Source of the DNA: an uncultured Streptococcus sp.
Lineage (GTDB): Bacteria; Bacillota; Bacilli; Lactobacillales; Streptococcaceae
Direction: 5' to 3'
NCBI GenBank assembly: GCA_900755085.1
Contig: CAAEFF010000008.1
Span: 1 to 38,776, forward strand
Length of the DNA stretch: 38,776 nucleotides
The notes below the pieces were generated by a model, which was not told the DNA's origin, ran no database searches, and saw only the letters and a program-made list of their open reading frames with translations. The translations under genes and the position numbers were made by a program. The stretch's first letter is position 1. The number at the start of each line of letters is the position of its first letter. Shown here one piece after another: positions 30,720-38,776 of this stretch.

Positions 30720-33239
30720 ATGGCAAATTTATTAAAAACAATTATTGAAAATGATCGAGGCGAAATCAAACGTCTTGAAAAAATGGCGGACAAGGTCTTT
30801 TCTTATGAAGATCAAATGGCAGCGATGTCTGATGACGAACTAAAAGCAAAAACTGCTGAATTTAAGCAACGTTACCAAGATGGTGAATCTTTGGATGATC
30901 TCTTGTACGAGGCTTTTGCAGTTGTTCGTGAAGGAGCAAAACGCGTACTTGGTTTGTTCCCATACAAGGTTCAGGTCATGGGGGGGATCGTCCTTCACCA
31001 TGGTGACGTTCCAGAGATGCGTACAGGGGAAGGAAAAACCCTGACAGCAACCATGCCTGTATACTTGAATGCCTTGTCTGGCAAAGGGGTGCACGTTGTT
31101 ACCGTCAATGAATACTTGACAGAGCGGGATGCAACAGAGATGGGAGAACTGTACTCATGGCTTGGCCTTTCAGTAGGAATCAACCTTGCGGCAAAATCTC
31201 CAGCTGAGAAAAAAGAAGCTTATCTCTGTGATATCACTTACTCAACCAACTCAGAGATTGGTTTTGACTACCTGCGTGACAACATGGTTGTTCGTGCAGA
31301 AAATATGGTGCAACGTCCCTTGAACTATGCCTTGGTCGATGAGGTAGACTCGATCTTGATTGACGAAGCGCGTACGCCATTGATCGTTTCTGGTCAGACA
31401 GCTTCTGATACGAGCCAGCTCTACCACATGGCGGATGCTTATGTGAAGACCTTAAACGAGGATGATTACATTATCGATGTCCCATCTAAAACCATCGGTT
31501 TGTCTGATTCAGGGATTGATAAGGCAGAAAGCTACTTTAAGCTTGAAAACTTGTACGATATTGAAAACGTAGCTTTGACTCACTTTATCGACAATGCCCT
31601 TCGCGCCAACTATATCATGATCTTGGATATCGACTATGTGGTCAGCGAAGATCAAGAAATCTTGATCGTCGACCAATTTACAGGTCGGACCATGGAAGGA
31701 CGTCGTTATTCAGATGGTCTCCACCAAGCGATTGAAGCTAAAGAAGGTGTTCCAGTTCAAGAGGAAACCAAAACATCTGCATCCATTACTTACCAAAACC
31801 TCTTCCGTATGTACAAGAAATTGTCAGGGATGACAGGGACAGGGAAAACCGAAGAAGAAGAATTTCGTGAAATTTATAACATTCGCGTCGTTCCAATTCC
31901 AACCAACCGTCCGATTGCCCGGATTGACCATCCAGACCTTCTCTATCCAAGCTTGAAATCAAAATTCAAGGCTGTTGTGGAAGATGTCAAGTCTCGTCAT
32001 GAAAAAGGTCAACCAGTCCTTGTAGGTACAGTTGCCGTTGAAACCAGTGATTATCTTTCTCAATTGTTGGTTCAAGCAGGTGTTCCTCACGAAGTTTTGA
32101 ATGCGAAAAACCACTACAAAGAAGCGCAAATTATCATGAACGCTGGTCAACGTGGTGCTGTTACCATCGCGACCAACATGGCCGGACGTGGTACCGATAT
32201 CAAGCTTGGTGAAGGAGTTCGCGAACTTGGTGGACTGTGTGTGATCGGGACAGAACGTCACGAAAGCCGTCGGATTGATAACCAGCTTCGTGGTCGTTCA
32301 GGACGTCAAGGAGACCCAGGGGAATCTCAATTCTACTTGTCACTTGAAGATGAATTGATGCGTCGTTTCGGTTCAGAACGGATCAAAGCAGTGCTTGATC
32401 GCTTCAAGTTAAGCGAAGAAGAATCGGTGATCCGTTCAAACATGTTCACCCGTCAGGTAGAGGGTGCACAAAAACGGGTTGAAGGAAACAACTACGATAC
32501 CCGTAAACAAGTCCTTCAATACGATGACGTGATGCGGGAACAACGGGAAATTATCTATGCCCAACGTTATGATGTCATTACAGCTAACCGTGACTTGGCA
32601 CCTGAAATAAAGGCCATGATCAAACGGACCATCAAACGGATTGTTGAAGGAGCTAGCCACTCAAGCAAGGAAGAACGCGTTGAAGCGATTCTGAACTTTG
32701 CCAAATACAATTTGGTTCCGGAAGATACTATTTCTGAAAGCGATATTGAAGGAAAATCTGACAAGGAAGTTATTGATTACTTGTATGCACGTGCAGAAGA
32801 AATCTATGCCAGCCAAGTAGCGAAATTGCGTGACGAAGAGTCTGTGCAAGAATTCCAAAAAGTATTAATCCTTCGAGTGGTAGACAGCAAATGGACAGAC
32901 CATATCGATGCCTTGGATCAATTGCGGAACGCTGTTGGACTTCGTGGTTATGCTCAAAATAACCCAGTGGTAGAATACCAATCTGAAAGTTTCCGTATGT
33001 TCAATGACATGATCGGATCAATCGAATTTGATGTCACTCGTCTGATGATGAAAGCCCAAATTCACGAACAAGAACGTCCACGTACGGAACACAGTATCTC
33101 AACAACTGCGACTCGCAATATTGCAGCGCAACAACAAGATATTCCAGCAGATATTGACTTATCACAAGTGAAACGCAACGATTTGTGCCCTTGTGGTTCA
33201 GGCAAGAAATTTAAAAACTGTCATGGACGTAAATTTTAA
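30720..33239 (+). CDS. secA: preprotein translocase ATPase SecA
   Basis: SecA drives unfolded preproteins through SecYEG using ATP. The 839 residues contain nucleotide-binding domain 1 with Walker A MRTGEGKTLTA and DEVDS, the preprotein cross-linking domain, nucleotide-binding domain 2 (NMAGRGTDIKLG, RGRSGRQGDPG), the helical scaffold and the C-terminal zinc/SecB-binding motif CPCGSGKKFKNCHG. An AGTAAGGA site precedes the ATG. It heads the secA-DAHP synthase-acpS-alr-recG cluster typical of streptococci. No second, accessory SecA2 motif was noted. Confidence 0.98.
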   Translation: MANLLKTIIENDRGEIKRLEKMADKVFSYEDQMAAMSDDELKAKTAEFKQRYQDGESLDDLLYEAFAVVREGAKRVLGLFPYKVQVMGGIVLHHGDVPEMRTGEGKTLTATMPVYLNALSGKGVHVVTVNEYLTERDATEMGELYSWLGLSVGINLAAKSPAEKKEAYLCDITYSTNSEIGFDYLRDNMVVRAENMVQRPLNYALVDEVDSILIDEARTPLIVSGQTASDTSQLYHMADAYVKTLNEDDYIIDVPSKTIGLSDSGIDKAESYFKLENLYDIENVALTHFIDNALRANYIMILDIDYVVSEDQEILIVDQFTGRTMEGRRYSDGLHQAIEAKEGVPVQEETKTSASITYQNLFRMYKKLSGMTGTGKTEEEEFREIYNIRVVPIPTNRPIARIDHPDLLYPSLKSKFKAVVEDVKSRHEKGQPVLVGTVAVETSDYLSQLLVQAGVPHEVLNAKNHYKEAQIIMNAGQRGAVTIATNMAGRGTDIKLGEGVRELGGLCVIGTERHESRRIDNQLRGRSGRQGDPGESQFYLSLEDELMRRFGSERIKAVLDRFKLSEEESVIRSNMFTRQVEGAQKRVEGNNYDTRKQVLQYDDVMREQREIIYAQRYDVITANRDLAPEIKAMIKRTIKRIVEGASHSSKEERVEAILNFAKYNLVPEDTISESDIEGKSDKEVIDYLYARAEEIYASQVAKLRDEESVQEFQKVLILRVVDSKWTDHIDALDQLRNAVGLRGYAQNNPVVEYQSESFRMFNDMIGSIEFDVTRLMMKAQIHEQERPRTEHSISTTATRNIAAQQQDIPADIDLSQVKRNDLCPCGSGKKFKNCHGRKF

Positions 33240-33291
33240 GAGCTCCTCTAAAATAGAGAGAGGATGGGGCTAGGTAGCATAAGGAGGCCGT

Positions 33292-34320
33292 ATGGTATTC
33301 GTTACGAAGAGCAATAAGATTGATGAGCAAGAGATCACTTCGCTGTACCGCTTGGAAGGTTCAGCCTTGGAGCAAAAAGAAGCGCGTGACCGTGAGTTGG
33401 AAGCGATTATCAAAGGAGAAGACCAACGGATTCTTCTTGTGATCGGTCCTTGCTCATCTGATAATGAAGAAGCGGTTTTGGATTATGCGCATCGCTTGGC
33501 AGACTTGCAAGAGCAAGTCAAAGATCAGATTTTTATTGTCATGCGGGTCTATACGGCTAAGCCTCGAACTAATGGGGATGGTTACAAAGGATTGATGCAC
33601 CAACCAGATACACATGGTGCACCAAGCTTTGTGGATGGTCTGAAGGCTGTCCGCCATCTTCACTATCGTGTGATGACAGAAACTGGTTTGACAACGGCGG
33701 ATGAGTTGCTTTATCCAAGTATTCTACCTTATGTGGAGGATCTGATTTCCTATCATGCTATTGGAGCGCGCTCGGTCGAAGACCAAGAGCACCGTTTTGT
33801 GGCAAGTGGGATTGCAGCACCTACAGGGATGAAGAATCCAACTTCAGGAAATCTTTCGGTCATGTTCAATGCGATTTATGCAGCGCAACATCCAAAAAAT
33901 TTCTTGTTCAATGCCCAAGCTGTGGAAACATCAGGAAATCCTTTAGCCCATGCGATCCTTCGTGGAGGCTTGGATGCTAGTGGTAAGAATATTCCAAATT
34001 ACCACTATGAAGATTTGCTAGCGGTAGCCAAACGCTATAGCGAAATGGGCTTGCAACATCCCTTTATCCTTGTGGACACCAACCATGACAATTCTGGCAA
34101 ACAATTCGAAGAGCAAGTACGGATTGTGAGAGAGACCATGATGAACCGTGCTTGGAACAAGGAGTTAGCTTCCTTGGTTCGTGGTTTCATGATTGAATCC
34201 TATCTTGAAGATGGTCGTCAAAATGAACCGGTAGTTTATGGTCAATCCATCACAGACCCTTGCCTAGGTTGGGAAAAGACAGAGGCTTTGGTCAAAGAAA
34301 TAGCAAGCATGAATCAGTAA
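33292..34320 (+). CDS. 3-deoxy-7-phosphoheptulonate (DAHP) synthase, class I
   Basis: The enzyme condenses phosphoenolpyruvate and erythrose-4-phosphate, the first step of aromatic amino acid synthesis. The 342 residues match the AroF/AroG/AroH type: LLVIGPCSSDNEEAVLDYA, YTAKPRTNGDGYKGL, PTGMKNPTSGNLSVMFNAI and LVDTNHDNSGK contain the metal and phosphate ligands. AAGGAGG precedes the ATG, 52 bp after secA. Pneumococci carry two such genes in tandem at this place; only one is present here. The feedback effector (Phe, Tyr) cannot be assigned, so I give no symbol. Confidence 0.93.
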   Translation: MVFVTKSNKIDEQEITSLYRLEGSALEQKEARDRELEAIIKGEDQRILLVIGPCSSDNEEAVLDYAHRLADLQEQVKDQIFIVMRVYTAKPRTNGDGYKGLMHQPDTHGAPSFVDGLKAVRHLHYRVMTETGLTTADELLYPSILPYVEDLISYHAIGARSVEDQEHRFVASGIAAPTGMKNPTSGNLSVMFNAIYAAQHPKNFLFNAQAVETSGNPLAHAILRGGLDASGKNIPNYHYEDLLAVAKRYSEMGLQHPFILVDTNHDNSGKQFEEQVRIVRETMMNRAWNKELASLVRGFMIESYLEDGRQNEPVVYGQSITDPCLGWEKTEALVKEIASMNQ

Positions 34321-34325
34321 AAGGC

Positions 34326-34363
34326 AGGGGCGGAAGGAGTGATTCTTTGGCCCCTTCTCTTTT
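34326..34363 (+). terminator. terminator-like hairpin between DAHP synthase and acpS
   Basis: AGGGGC/GCCCCT with inner AAGGAG/TTCTTT pairing and a TCTCTTTT tail. It may be a partial stop within the cluster. Confidence 0.5.
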
Positions 34364-34406
34364 ATCAGTTAGACGATACTGAAACGATAACAAAGGATAC
34401 ATCAAG

Positions 34407-34772
34407 ATGATCAAAGGACATGGCATCGATATCGAATCGATCGCTGCGATTGAAAAAGCCTATCAAAAGAATACCCGATTCGCTGAAAAAGTCTTAACTG
34501 AGGCTGAGCGAGAGCGCTTTGAGGAATTGTCCGGAAAGCGGAAAATGGAATATTTAACGGGTCGCTGGTCCGCCAAAGAAGCCTTTTCAAAGGCAATGGG
34601 GACTGGGATTGGACCAGTTGGTTTTCAAGATTTAGAAATTTTAAATGATGCCCATGGAGCTCCCTATTTTTCTAAGTCCCCGTTTTCTGGGAAGGTTTGG
34701 GTTTCGATCAGTCACAAGGGTGATTTGGTATCAACCAGCGTCATTTTGGAGGAAGTAGATGAAAGCAAGTAA
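34407..34772 (+). CDS. acpS: holo-[acyl-carrier-protein] synthase
   Basis: AcpS transfers the 4'-phosphopantetheine arm from CoA to acyl carrier protein. The 121-residue length and motifs are typical: GHGIDIESI near the N-terminus with the Mg2+-binding Asp, and LTGRWSAKEAFSKAMGTGIG with the second acidic ligand. It overlaps alr by 14 bp, the conserved streptococcal acpS-alr pair. An AAAGGA site lies upstream. Confidence 0.96.
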   Translation: MIKGHGIDIESIAAIEKAYQKNTRFAEKVLTEAERERFEELSGKRKMEYLTGRWSAKEAFSKAMGTGIGPVGFQDLEILNDAHGAPYFSKSPFSGKVWVSISHKGDLVSTSVILEEVDESK

Positions 34773-35871
34773 ACATAGACCAACAGTTGCGACAGTCGAT
34801 TTGGATGCCATTGCCTTTAATGTGCAGCAAGTCAGTCGGCATATTCCAAGCCAAACTTTAAAATATGCAGTGGTGAAGGCCAATGCATATGGCCATGGGG
34901 TTGTTGCAGTGACGAAGAAATTGGCGGCTCAAGTGGATGGCTTTTGCGTGTCCAATATGGATGAGGCCCTTGAAATCCGTGAAGAGGGCTTAGACCACCC
35001 CATTTTAATTTTGGGAGTAGTCCCAATTGAAACAGTTGATTTAGCTAAAAAGTATGACATCAGATTAACGGTGGCCAGCCTTGCTTGGTTGAAGCACTTA
35101 TTGGCAGAAGAGCCAGATCTTTCAGAATTAAAAGTCCATATCAAGGTGGATTCTGGAATGGGACGGATTGGATTCCGAAGAATCAAAGAGATCAAAGAGG
35201 CGGAAGGCCTCCTCTTAGCAGCTGGAGCTGAAGTTGAAGGAATCTTTACCCATTTTGCGACAGCAGATGAAGCAGATGATCGAAAATTTCAAGACCAATA
35301 CCACTTTTTCAAAGAAGTATTGGCTGCTCTTGAAACCCTTCCTCCGATTGTCCATGCTAGTAATTCAGCCACCTCTTTGTGGCATGCGGATACGATTTTC
35401 ACAGCTGTACGCCTAGGAGATGTCATGTACGGTTTGAATCCGAGTGGTTCTGTGCTTGCCTTGCCTTATGAAATCAAGCCAGCCTTGAGTTTAGTGAGTG
35501 AGTTGGTCCACGTGAAACAGTTAGAAGCTGGTCAAGATGTTGGCTATGGGGCTACCTATACGACGGATGATGCCCAATGGATTGGGACGATTCCCATTGG
35601 CTATGCGGATGGTTGGATTCGGGAAATGCAAAATTTCCATGTCCTCATTAATGGAGAGTTTTGTCCCATTGTTGGTCGTGTTTCGATGGATCAGGTGACG
35701 GTTCGCCTGCCACATGAATTTCCTTTGGGAACCAAGGTTACCTTGATTGGACGAGATGGCGAGAAGGAAATCACGGCAACAGAGGTTGCGGACTACCGTG
35801 GCACGATTAATTACGAAGTGGTTTGTCTCTTGAGTGACCGGATCCCTCGTGACTATACAGGTGAAGAATAA
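34759..35871 (+). CDS. alr: alanine racemase
   Basis: This PLP enzyme makes D-alanine for peptidoglycan and teichoic acid. The 370 residues include the PLP lysine Lys40 in YAVVKANAYGHG, the barrel motif VDSGMGRIGF, and the catalytic Tyr in VGYGATYTT from the other subunit's active site, plus the signature VGRVSMDQ. GGAGG lies in the end of acpS and the two overlap by 14 bp, implying coupling. The length is standard. Confidence 0.97.
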   Translation: MKASKHRPTVATVDLDAIAFNVQQVSRHIPSQTLKYAVVKANAYGHGVVAVTKKLAAQVDGFCVSNMDEALEIREEGLDHPILILGVVPIETVDLAKKYDIRLTVASLAWLKHLLAEEPDLSELKVHIKVDSGMGRIGFRRIKEIKEAEGLLLAAGAEVEGIFTHFATADEADDRKFQDQYHFFKEVLAALETLPPIVHASNSATSLWHADTIFTAVRLGDVMYGLNPSGSVLALPYEIKPALSLVSELVHVKQLEAGQDVGYGATYTTDDAQWIGTIPIGYADGWIREMQNFHVLINGEFCPIVGRVSMDQVTVRLPHEFPLGTKVTLIGRDGEKEITATEVADYRGTINYEVVCLLSDRIPRDYTGEE

Positions 35872-35872
35872 G

Positions 35873-35912
35873 AAAAAGCAGGTGGAACTTTCCCAGAAGG
35901 ACCTGCTTTTTT
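35873..35912 (+). terminator. terminator between alr and recG
   Basis: AAAAAGCAGGT and ACCTGCTTTTT form an 11-bp stem with T6, directly after the alr stop. recG starts 20 bp later, so its transcription depends on readthrough or a hidden promoter. Confidence 0.8.
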
Positions 35913-35931
35913 ATCAAAGAAAGGAGGAGCA

Positions 35932-37947
35932 ATGAATTTACACCAACCCTTATCCGTACTGCCTGGTGTTGGCCCAAAATCAGCGGAAAAATTTAAAAAA
36001 TTAGGGATTGAAACCTTAGAAGACCTACTCTTGTATTTCCCTTTTCGCTATGAAGATTTCAAAACACGTAATGTTTTAGAGTTGGAAGATGGAGAAAAAG
36101 CCGTCATCTCTGGGGTGGTAGCCACACCAGCCAATGTTCAATATTATGGCTACAAGCGAAATCGCTTGCGCTTTTCGATCAAACAAGGGGACCAGGTCAT
36201 AGCGGTTAATTTTTTCAACCAACCTTACCTAGCAGACAAAATCGAAGTCCAGCAGACCGTGGCGATTTTTGGGAAATGGGACAAGGCTAAAGGCGGTTTG
36301 ACAGGAATGAAACTTCTGGCCCAGGTTGAAGATGATTTGCAGCCGGTCTATCGGGTGATGCAAGGAATCAGCCAAAATAGCCTAGTAAAGCTGATCAAAA
36401 TAGCATTTGATCAAGGCTTGGACCAGCTCTTAGAAGAAAATCTGCCCCAAGTTTTGCGGGATCGTTATCAGCTGTTGTCTCGCTCTCAAGCAGTGCGAGC
36501 GATGCATTTTCCTAAGGACTTGGCAGAATACAAGCAAGCCCTTCGCCGAGTGAAATTTGAAGAGCTCCTCTTTTTCCAACTACAGCTCCAAGTGCTAAAA
36601 GAAGAAAATCACGATGCCAGTCAAGGGATTTCCTTGACTTGGAATCCAGAAAAATTAGCAGAACGAAAAAAACAGCTTCCTTTTGAGCTGACACAAGCTC
36701 AAGAAAAAAGCTTAAATGAAATCTTGACAGATATGGCTTCCCCTTATCATATGAACCGCTTGCTTCAAGGGGATGTGGGAAGCGGGAAGACAGTCGTGGC
36801 CGGTCTTGCCATGTATGCAGCCTTAAGCGCTGGTAAGCAAGCTGCCTTGATGGTTCCGACGGAGATTTTAGCAGAGCAACACAAGGAAAGCTTGCAAAAT
36901 CTTTTTCCAGACTTGCCAATTGCTCTTCTAACGGGAGGATTAAAGGCAACTGAGAAACGAGAAGTCTTAGACGAGATCGCTTCTGGCAAGGCCCAGCTGA
37001 TTGTGGGGACACATGCCTTGATCCAAGAAGGAGTTCACTACCAAGATCTTGGCTTGGTCATTATTGATGAGCAGCACCGTTTTGGGGTTGCCCAACGTCG
37101 CATCCTCCGAGAAAAAGGACAAAACCCAGATGTTCTGATGATGACGGCGACTCCTATCCCCCGGACTTTGGCCATTACGGCTTTTGGAGATATGGATGTG
37201 TCGATTATTGACCAGATGCCTGCTGGACGAAAGGAGATCATTACGCGTTGGGTTAAGCATGAACAGTTAGAAGTGGTCCTCGATTGGTTGGTCAAAGAGC
37301 TCGCAAAAGGTTCTCAAGCCTACTTTATCTCTCCCTTGATTGAGGAGTCAGAAGCCCTAGATCTGAAAAATGCCCTTGCGCTTCAAGAGGAGTTGGAAGC
37401 CTTCTTTGGTCAGCGGGCGCGCGTTTCTCTTCTTCATGGGAAGATGAAAAGTGAGGAAAAAGAGACCATCATGCAGGCCTTTAAAGAGCATCAAGTTGAT
37501 ATCTTAGTGTCCACAACTGTCATTGAAGTAGGGGTTAATGTACCCAATGCAACCGTTATGGTCATTATGGATGCGGATCGTTTTGGCCTTAGTCAACTCC
37601 ATCAGCTTCGAGGCCGGGTTGGGCGGGGAAACAAGCAATCCTATGCTATCCTGGTTGCCAATCCTAAGACGGATAGTGGCAAGCAACGCATGAAAATCAT
37701 GACAGAGACGACAAACGGGTTTGTGCTGGCAGAGGAAGATTTGAAAATGCGCGGTTCAGGTGAAATCTTTGGTACCCGCCAATCGGGGATTCCAGAGTTT
37801 CAAGTAGCAGACCTGGTTGAAGATTACCCTATCCTTGAAGAAGCGCGAAAAGTTGCCAGCCAGATCGTAAGTACGAAAGAGTGGCGAGAACACCCAGATT
37901 GGCATTTGCTCTCACTTTATCTGGAGAACCAAGAACATTTAGATTAG
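35932..37947 (+). CDS. recG: ATP-dependent DNA helicase RecG
   Basis: RecG remodels stalled replication forks and Holliday junctions. The 671 residues contain the N-terminal wedge/OB domain (about 1-230, with LSVLPGVGPKSAEKFKKLG), helicase motif I GDVGSGKTV, motif II IIDEQHRFG, motif III TATPIPRT, and the C-terminal motifs VGVNVPNATVMVI and QLRGRVGRG. The TRG-type end (GSGEIFGTRQSGIPEF) is present. AAGGAGGAG precedes the ATG. An open frame antisense to the middle of the gene is a shadow. Confidence 0.97.
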   Translation: MNLHQPLSVLPGVGPKSAEKFKKLGIETLEDLLLYFPFRYEDFKTRNVLELEDGEKAVISGVVATPANVQYYGYKRNRLRFSIKQGDQVIAVNFFNQPYLADKIEVQQTVAIFGKWDKAKGGLTGMKLLAQVEDDLQPVYRVMQGISQNSLVKLIKIAFDQGLDQLLEENLPQVLRDRYQLLSRSQAVRAMHFPKDLAEYKQALRRVKFEELLFFQLQLQVLKEENHDASQGISLTWNPEKLAERKKQLPFELTQAQEKSLNEILTDMASPYHMNRLLQGDVGSGKTVVAGLAMYAALSAGKQAALMVPTEILAEQHKESLQNLFPDLPIALLTGGLKATEKREVLDEIASGKAQLIVGTHALIQEGVHYQDLGLVIIDEQHRFGVAQRRILREKGQNPDVLMMTATPIPRTLAITAFGDMDVSIIDQMPAGRKEIITRWVKHEQLEVVLDWLVKELAKGSQAYFISPLIEESEALDLKNALALQEELEAFFGQRARVSLLHGKMKSEEKETIMQAFKEHQVDILVSTTVIEVGVNVPNATVMVIMDADRFGLSQLHQLRGRVGRGNKQSYAILVANPKTDSGKQRMKIMTETTNGFVLAEEDLKMRGSGEIFGTRQSGIPEFQVADLVEDYPILEEARKVASQIVSTKEWREHPDWHLLSLYLENQEHLD

Positions 37948-37961
37948 AGTATAAAAAGTGA

Positions 37962-38140
37962 GTAGAGGCTGGGACATAAGTCCTAGCCTCTCAATTATTT
38001 TTGGATTATCGAGAAAGACGCAGTGGTTGAGTGGGCTCTACTACGCTGATTTCATCAGCTTTTACAGCCCTACTCAACTGTGCGGAGGTGGGACGACGAA
38101 ATCAAATTCTGACGAATGACCGATTTCTGTCCCACTCTCT
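37962..38140 (-). repeat. three-hairpin dispersed repeat, copy 4 (inverted)
   Basis: This is a copy of the family in reverse orientation. H3 comes first (AGAGGCTGGGAC/GTCCTAGCCTCT at 37964-37991, followed by a T-rich tract) and can end recG transcription. H2 and H1 follow, H1 ending in GTCCCACTCTC. Relative to the minus-strand asparaginase gene it is in the usual downstream orientation. It separates the convergent recG and asparaginase genes. Confidence 0.9.
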
Positions 38141-38182
38141 ACTCACTTTTATGATGGCATTTTACGGGCTTTGTATCTTATG

Positions 38183-38776
38183 CTACCCTTCGATATATTC
38201 TTTGAGTTCTTGTCCTTTGAGGCCGGCATTGAGGGCAATGAGGAGTTTGATACGTGCTTTGGGGGCGTTCAATTCTTTGATGAAAAAGACGCCTGATTGA
38301 TGAAGTTGGACACCGCCTCCGTCGTAGGCATAAACGGGTTCAGCGATTCCATTGAAACAGCGGGATACAAGAGCGATTGGGAGCCCTGCATCCATAAACT
38401 CTTGGAGCTTGATGGCGGTTTCTTTAGGAATATTTCCAGCTCCAAAGGCTTCGATAATGAGGCCGTCGAGCTTTGAAAGATCCAGCATATCCAATAAGTC
38501 TGTTTTCATTCCTGCATATGTCGAAATAATGGGAATAAGACCTTCGATCTTGTCGAGATCAAAGCGAACTCGAGGCTCTGCCGTCTTAAAAAATAGAATC
38601 TCTTTTTTCATAACCAAGCCGAGTGGCCCGTGTGTCGGCGTCTGAAAGGTGCTGACGTTGGTGGTGTGGGTTTTGGTCACATATTTGGCTGCATGAATTT
38701 CATCGTTCATCACCACCAAAACACCTTTGTCCTGTGCCTTGGAATCGGCTGGCACTCCAAGGGCGGGTAAAGAAAT
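38183..38776 (-). CDS. type I L-asparaginase, C-terminal part (5' end outside window)
   Basis: The open frame continues through the window edge and gives 198 residues of the C-terminal part of a cytoplasmic asparaginase, which converts L-asparagine to aspartate and ammonia. Family features visible are GVLVVMNDEIHAAKYVTKTHT with the catalytic-region Lys/Thr, TFQTPTHGPLG, the interdomain TYAGMKTD and GLIIEAFGAGNIP in the second domain. The GTG that could start a 190-residue frame is internal, as the homology extends upstream of it. It converges on recG. Confidence 0.88.
   Translation of the reverse strand: MSLPALGVPADSKAQDKGVLVVMNDEIHAAKYVTKTHTTNVSTFQTPTHGPLGLVMKKEILFFKTAEPRVRFDLDKIEGLIPIISTYAGMKTDLLDMLDLSKLDGLIIEAFGAGNIPKETAIKLQEFMDAGLPIALVSRCFNGIAEPVYAYDGGGVQLHQSGVFFIKELNAPKARIKLLIALNAGLKGQELKEYIEG

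Noticed and set aside
36512..37012. 166-codon minus-strand frame
   Set aside because: It is antisense to the recG helicase core and has no features of its own.
38183..38755. Complete 190-residue asparaginase starting at the GTG at 38755
   Set aside because: The open frame continues to the window edge and the family domain extends upstream, so this is a partial gene.

Overview
The window is a chromosomal segment of a low-G+C Gram-positive bacterium, almost certainly a Streptococcus of the mitis/sanguinis side of the genus. The evidence is gene order and protein character: rpsF-ssb-rpsR, corA/uvrA/pepP, efp-asp23-nusB, a scrR-scrB/scrA-scrK sucrose divergon, and secA-DAHP synthase-acpS-alr-recG, together with lactate oxidase and strong AGGAGG ribosome binding sites. 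S. parasanguinis or S. australis-like species are my best guess, but no species-level call can be made without a search. I saw no rRNA, tRNA, CRISPR array, prophage or transposase gene.

Layout. 1-1 kb: end of rpsF, ssb and rpsR, closed by an unusual run of near-identical terminator hairpins. 1.1-2.8 kb (minus): a DUF1129 membrane protein and a CorA-type divalent-cation channel, divergent from uvrA through back-to-back extended -10 promoters. 2.9-9 kb (plus): uvrA, pepP, then a secreted/membrane Tim44-like zinc-ribbon protein paired with an SPFH-type protein, resembling parts of the Bacillus YdjG/YdjI membrane-stress module but without pspA. 9.1-10.5 kb: efp, asp23, nusB. 10.7-12.4 kb: lactate oxidase, bracketed by two direct copies of a roughly 175-bp three-hairpin repeat. 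12.4-18.3 kb: sucrose uptake and catabolism with visible operator and cre-like sites. 18.3-23 kb: a peptide-deformylase-like protein lacking the active-site Gln, then a MarR regulator and an asymmetric heterodimeric ABC exporter whose promoter carries three equivalent palindromes. 22.9-23.5 kb: a gene-free, repeat-dense stretch. 23.7-28 kb: PAP2 phosphatase, GNAT acetyltransferase, queG, manA and a TipAL-type MerR regulator with a 19-bp promoter spacer. 28-30.3 kb: a KimA-type potassium importer with tandem 25-bp repeats upstream of its promoter and a hairpin filling its leader. 30.3-30.7 kb: a 132-nt sequence able to fold into a closed multi-hairpin junction. 30.7-38 kb: secA, DAHP synthase, acpS, alr, recG. 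The end holds an inverted copy of the three-hairpin repeat and the 3' part of an asparaginase gene.

Most genes are ordinary core streptococcal genes. The interesting material is between them: a dispersed three-hairpin element that can supply a terminator (four clear copies plus two diverged ones), a second short repeat unit found near it, the folded element before secA, the phased repeats before kimA, and the zinc-ribbon/SPFH gene pair.
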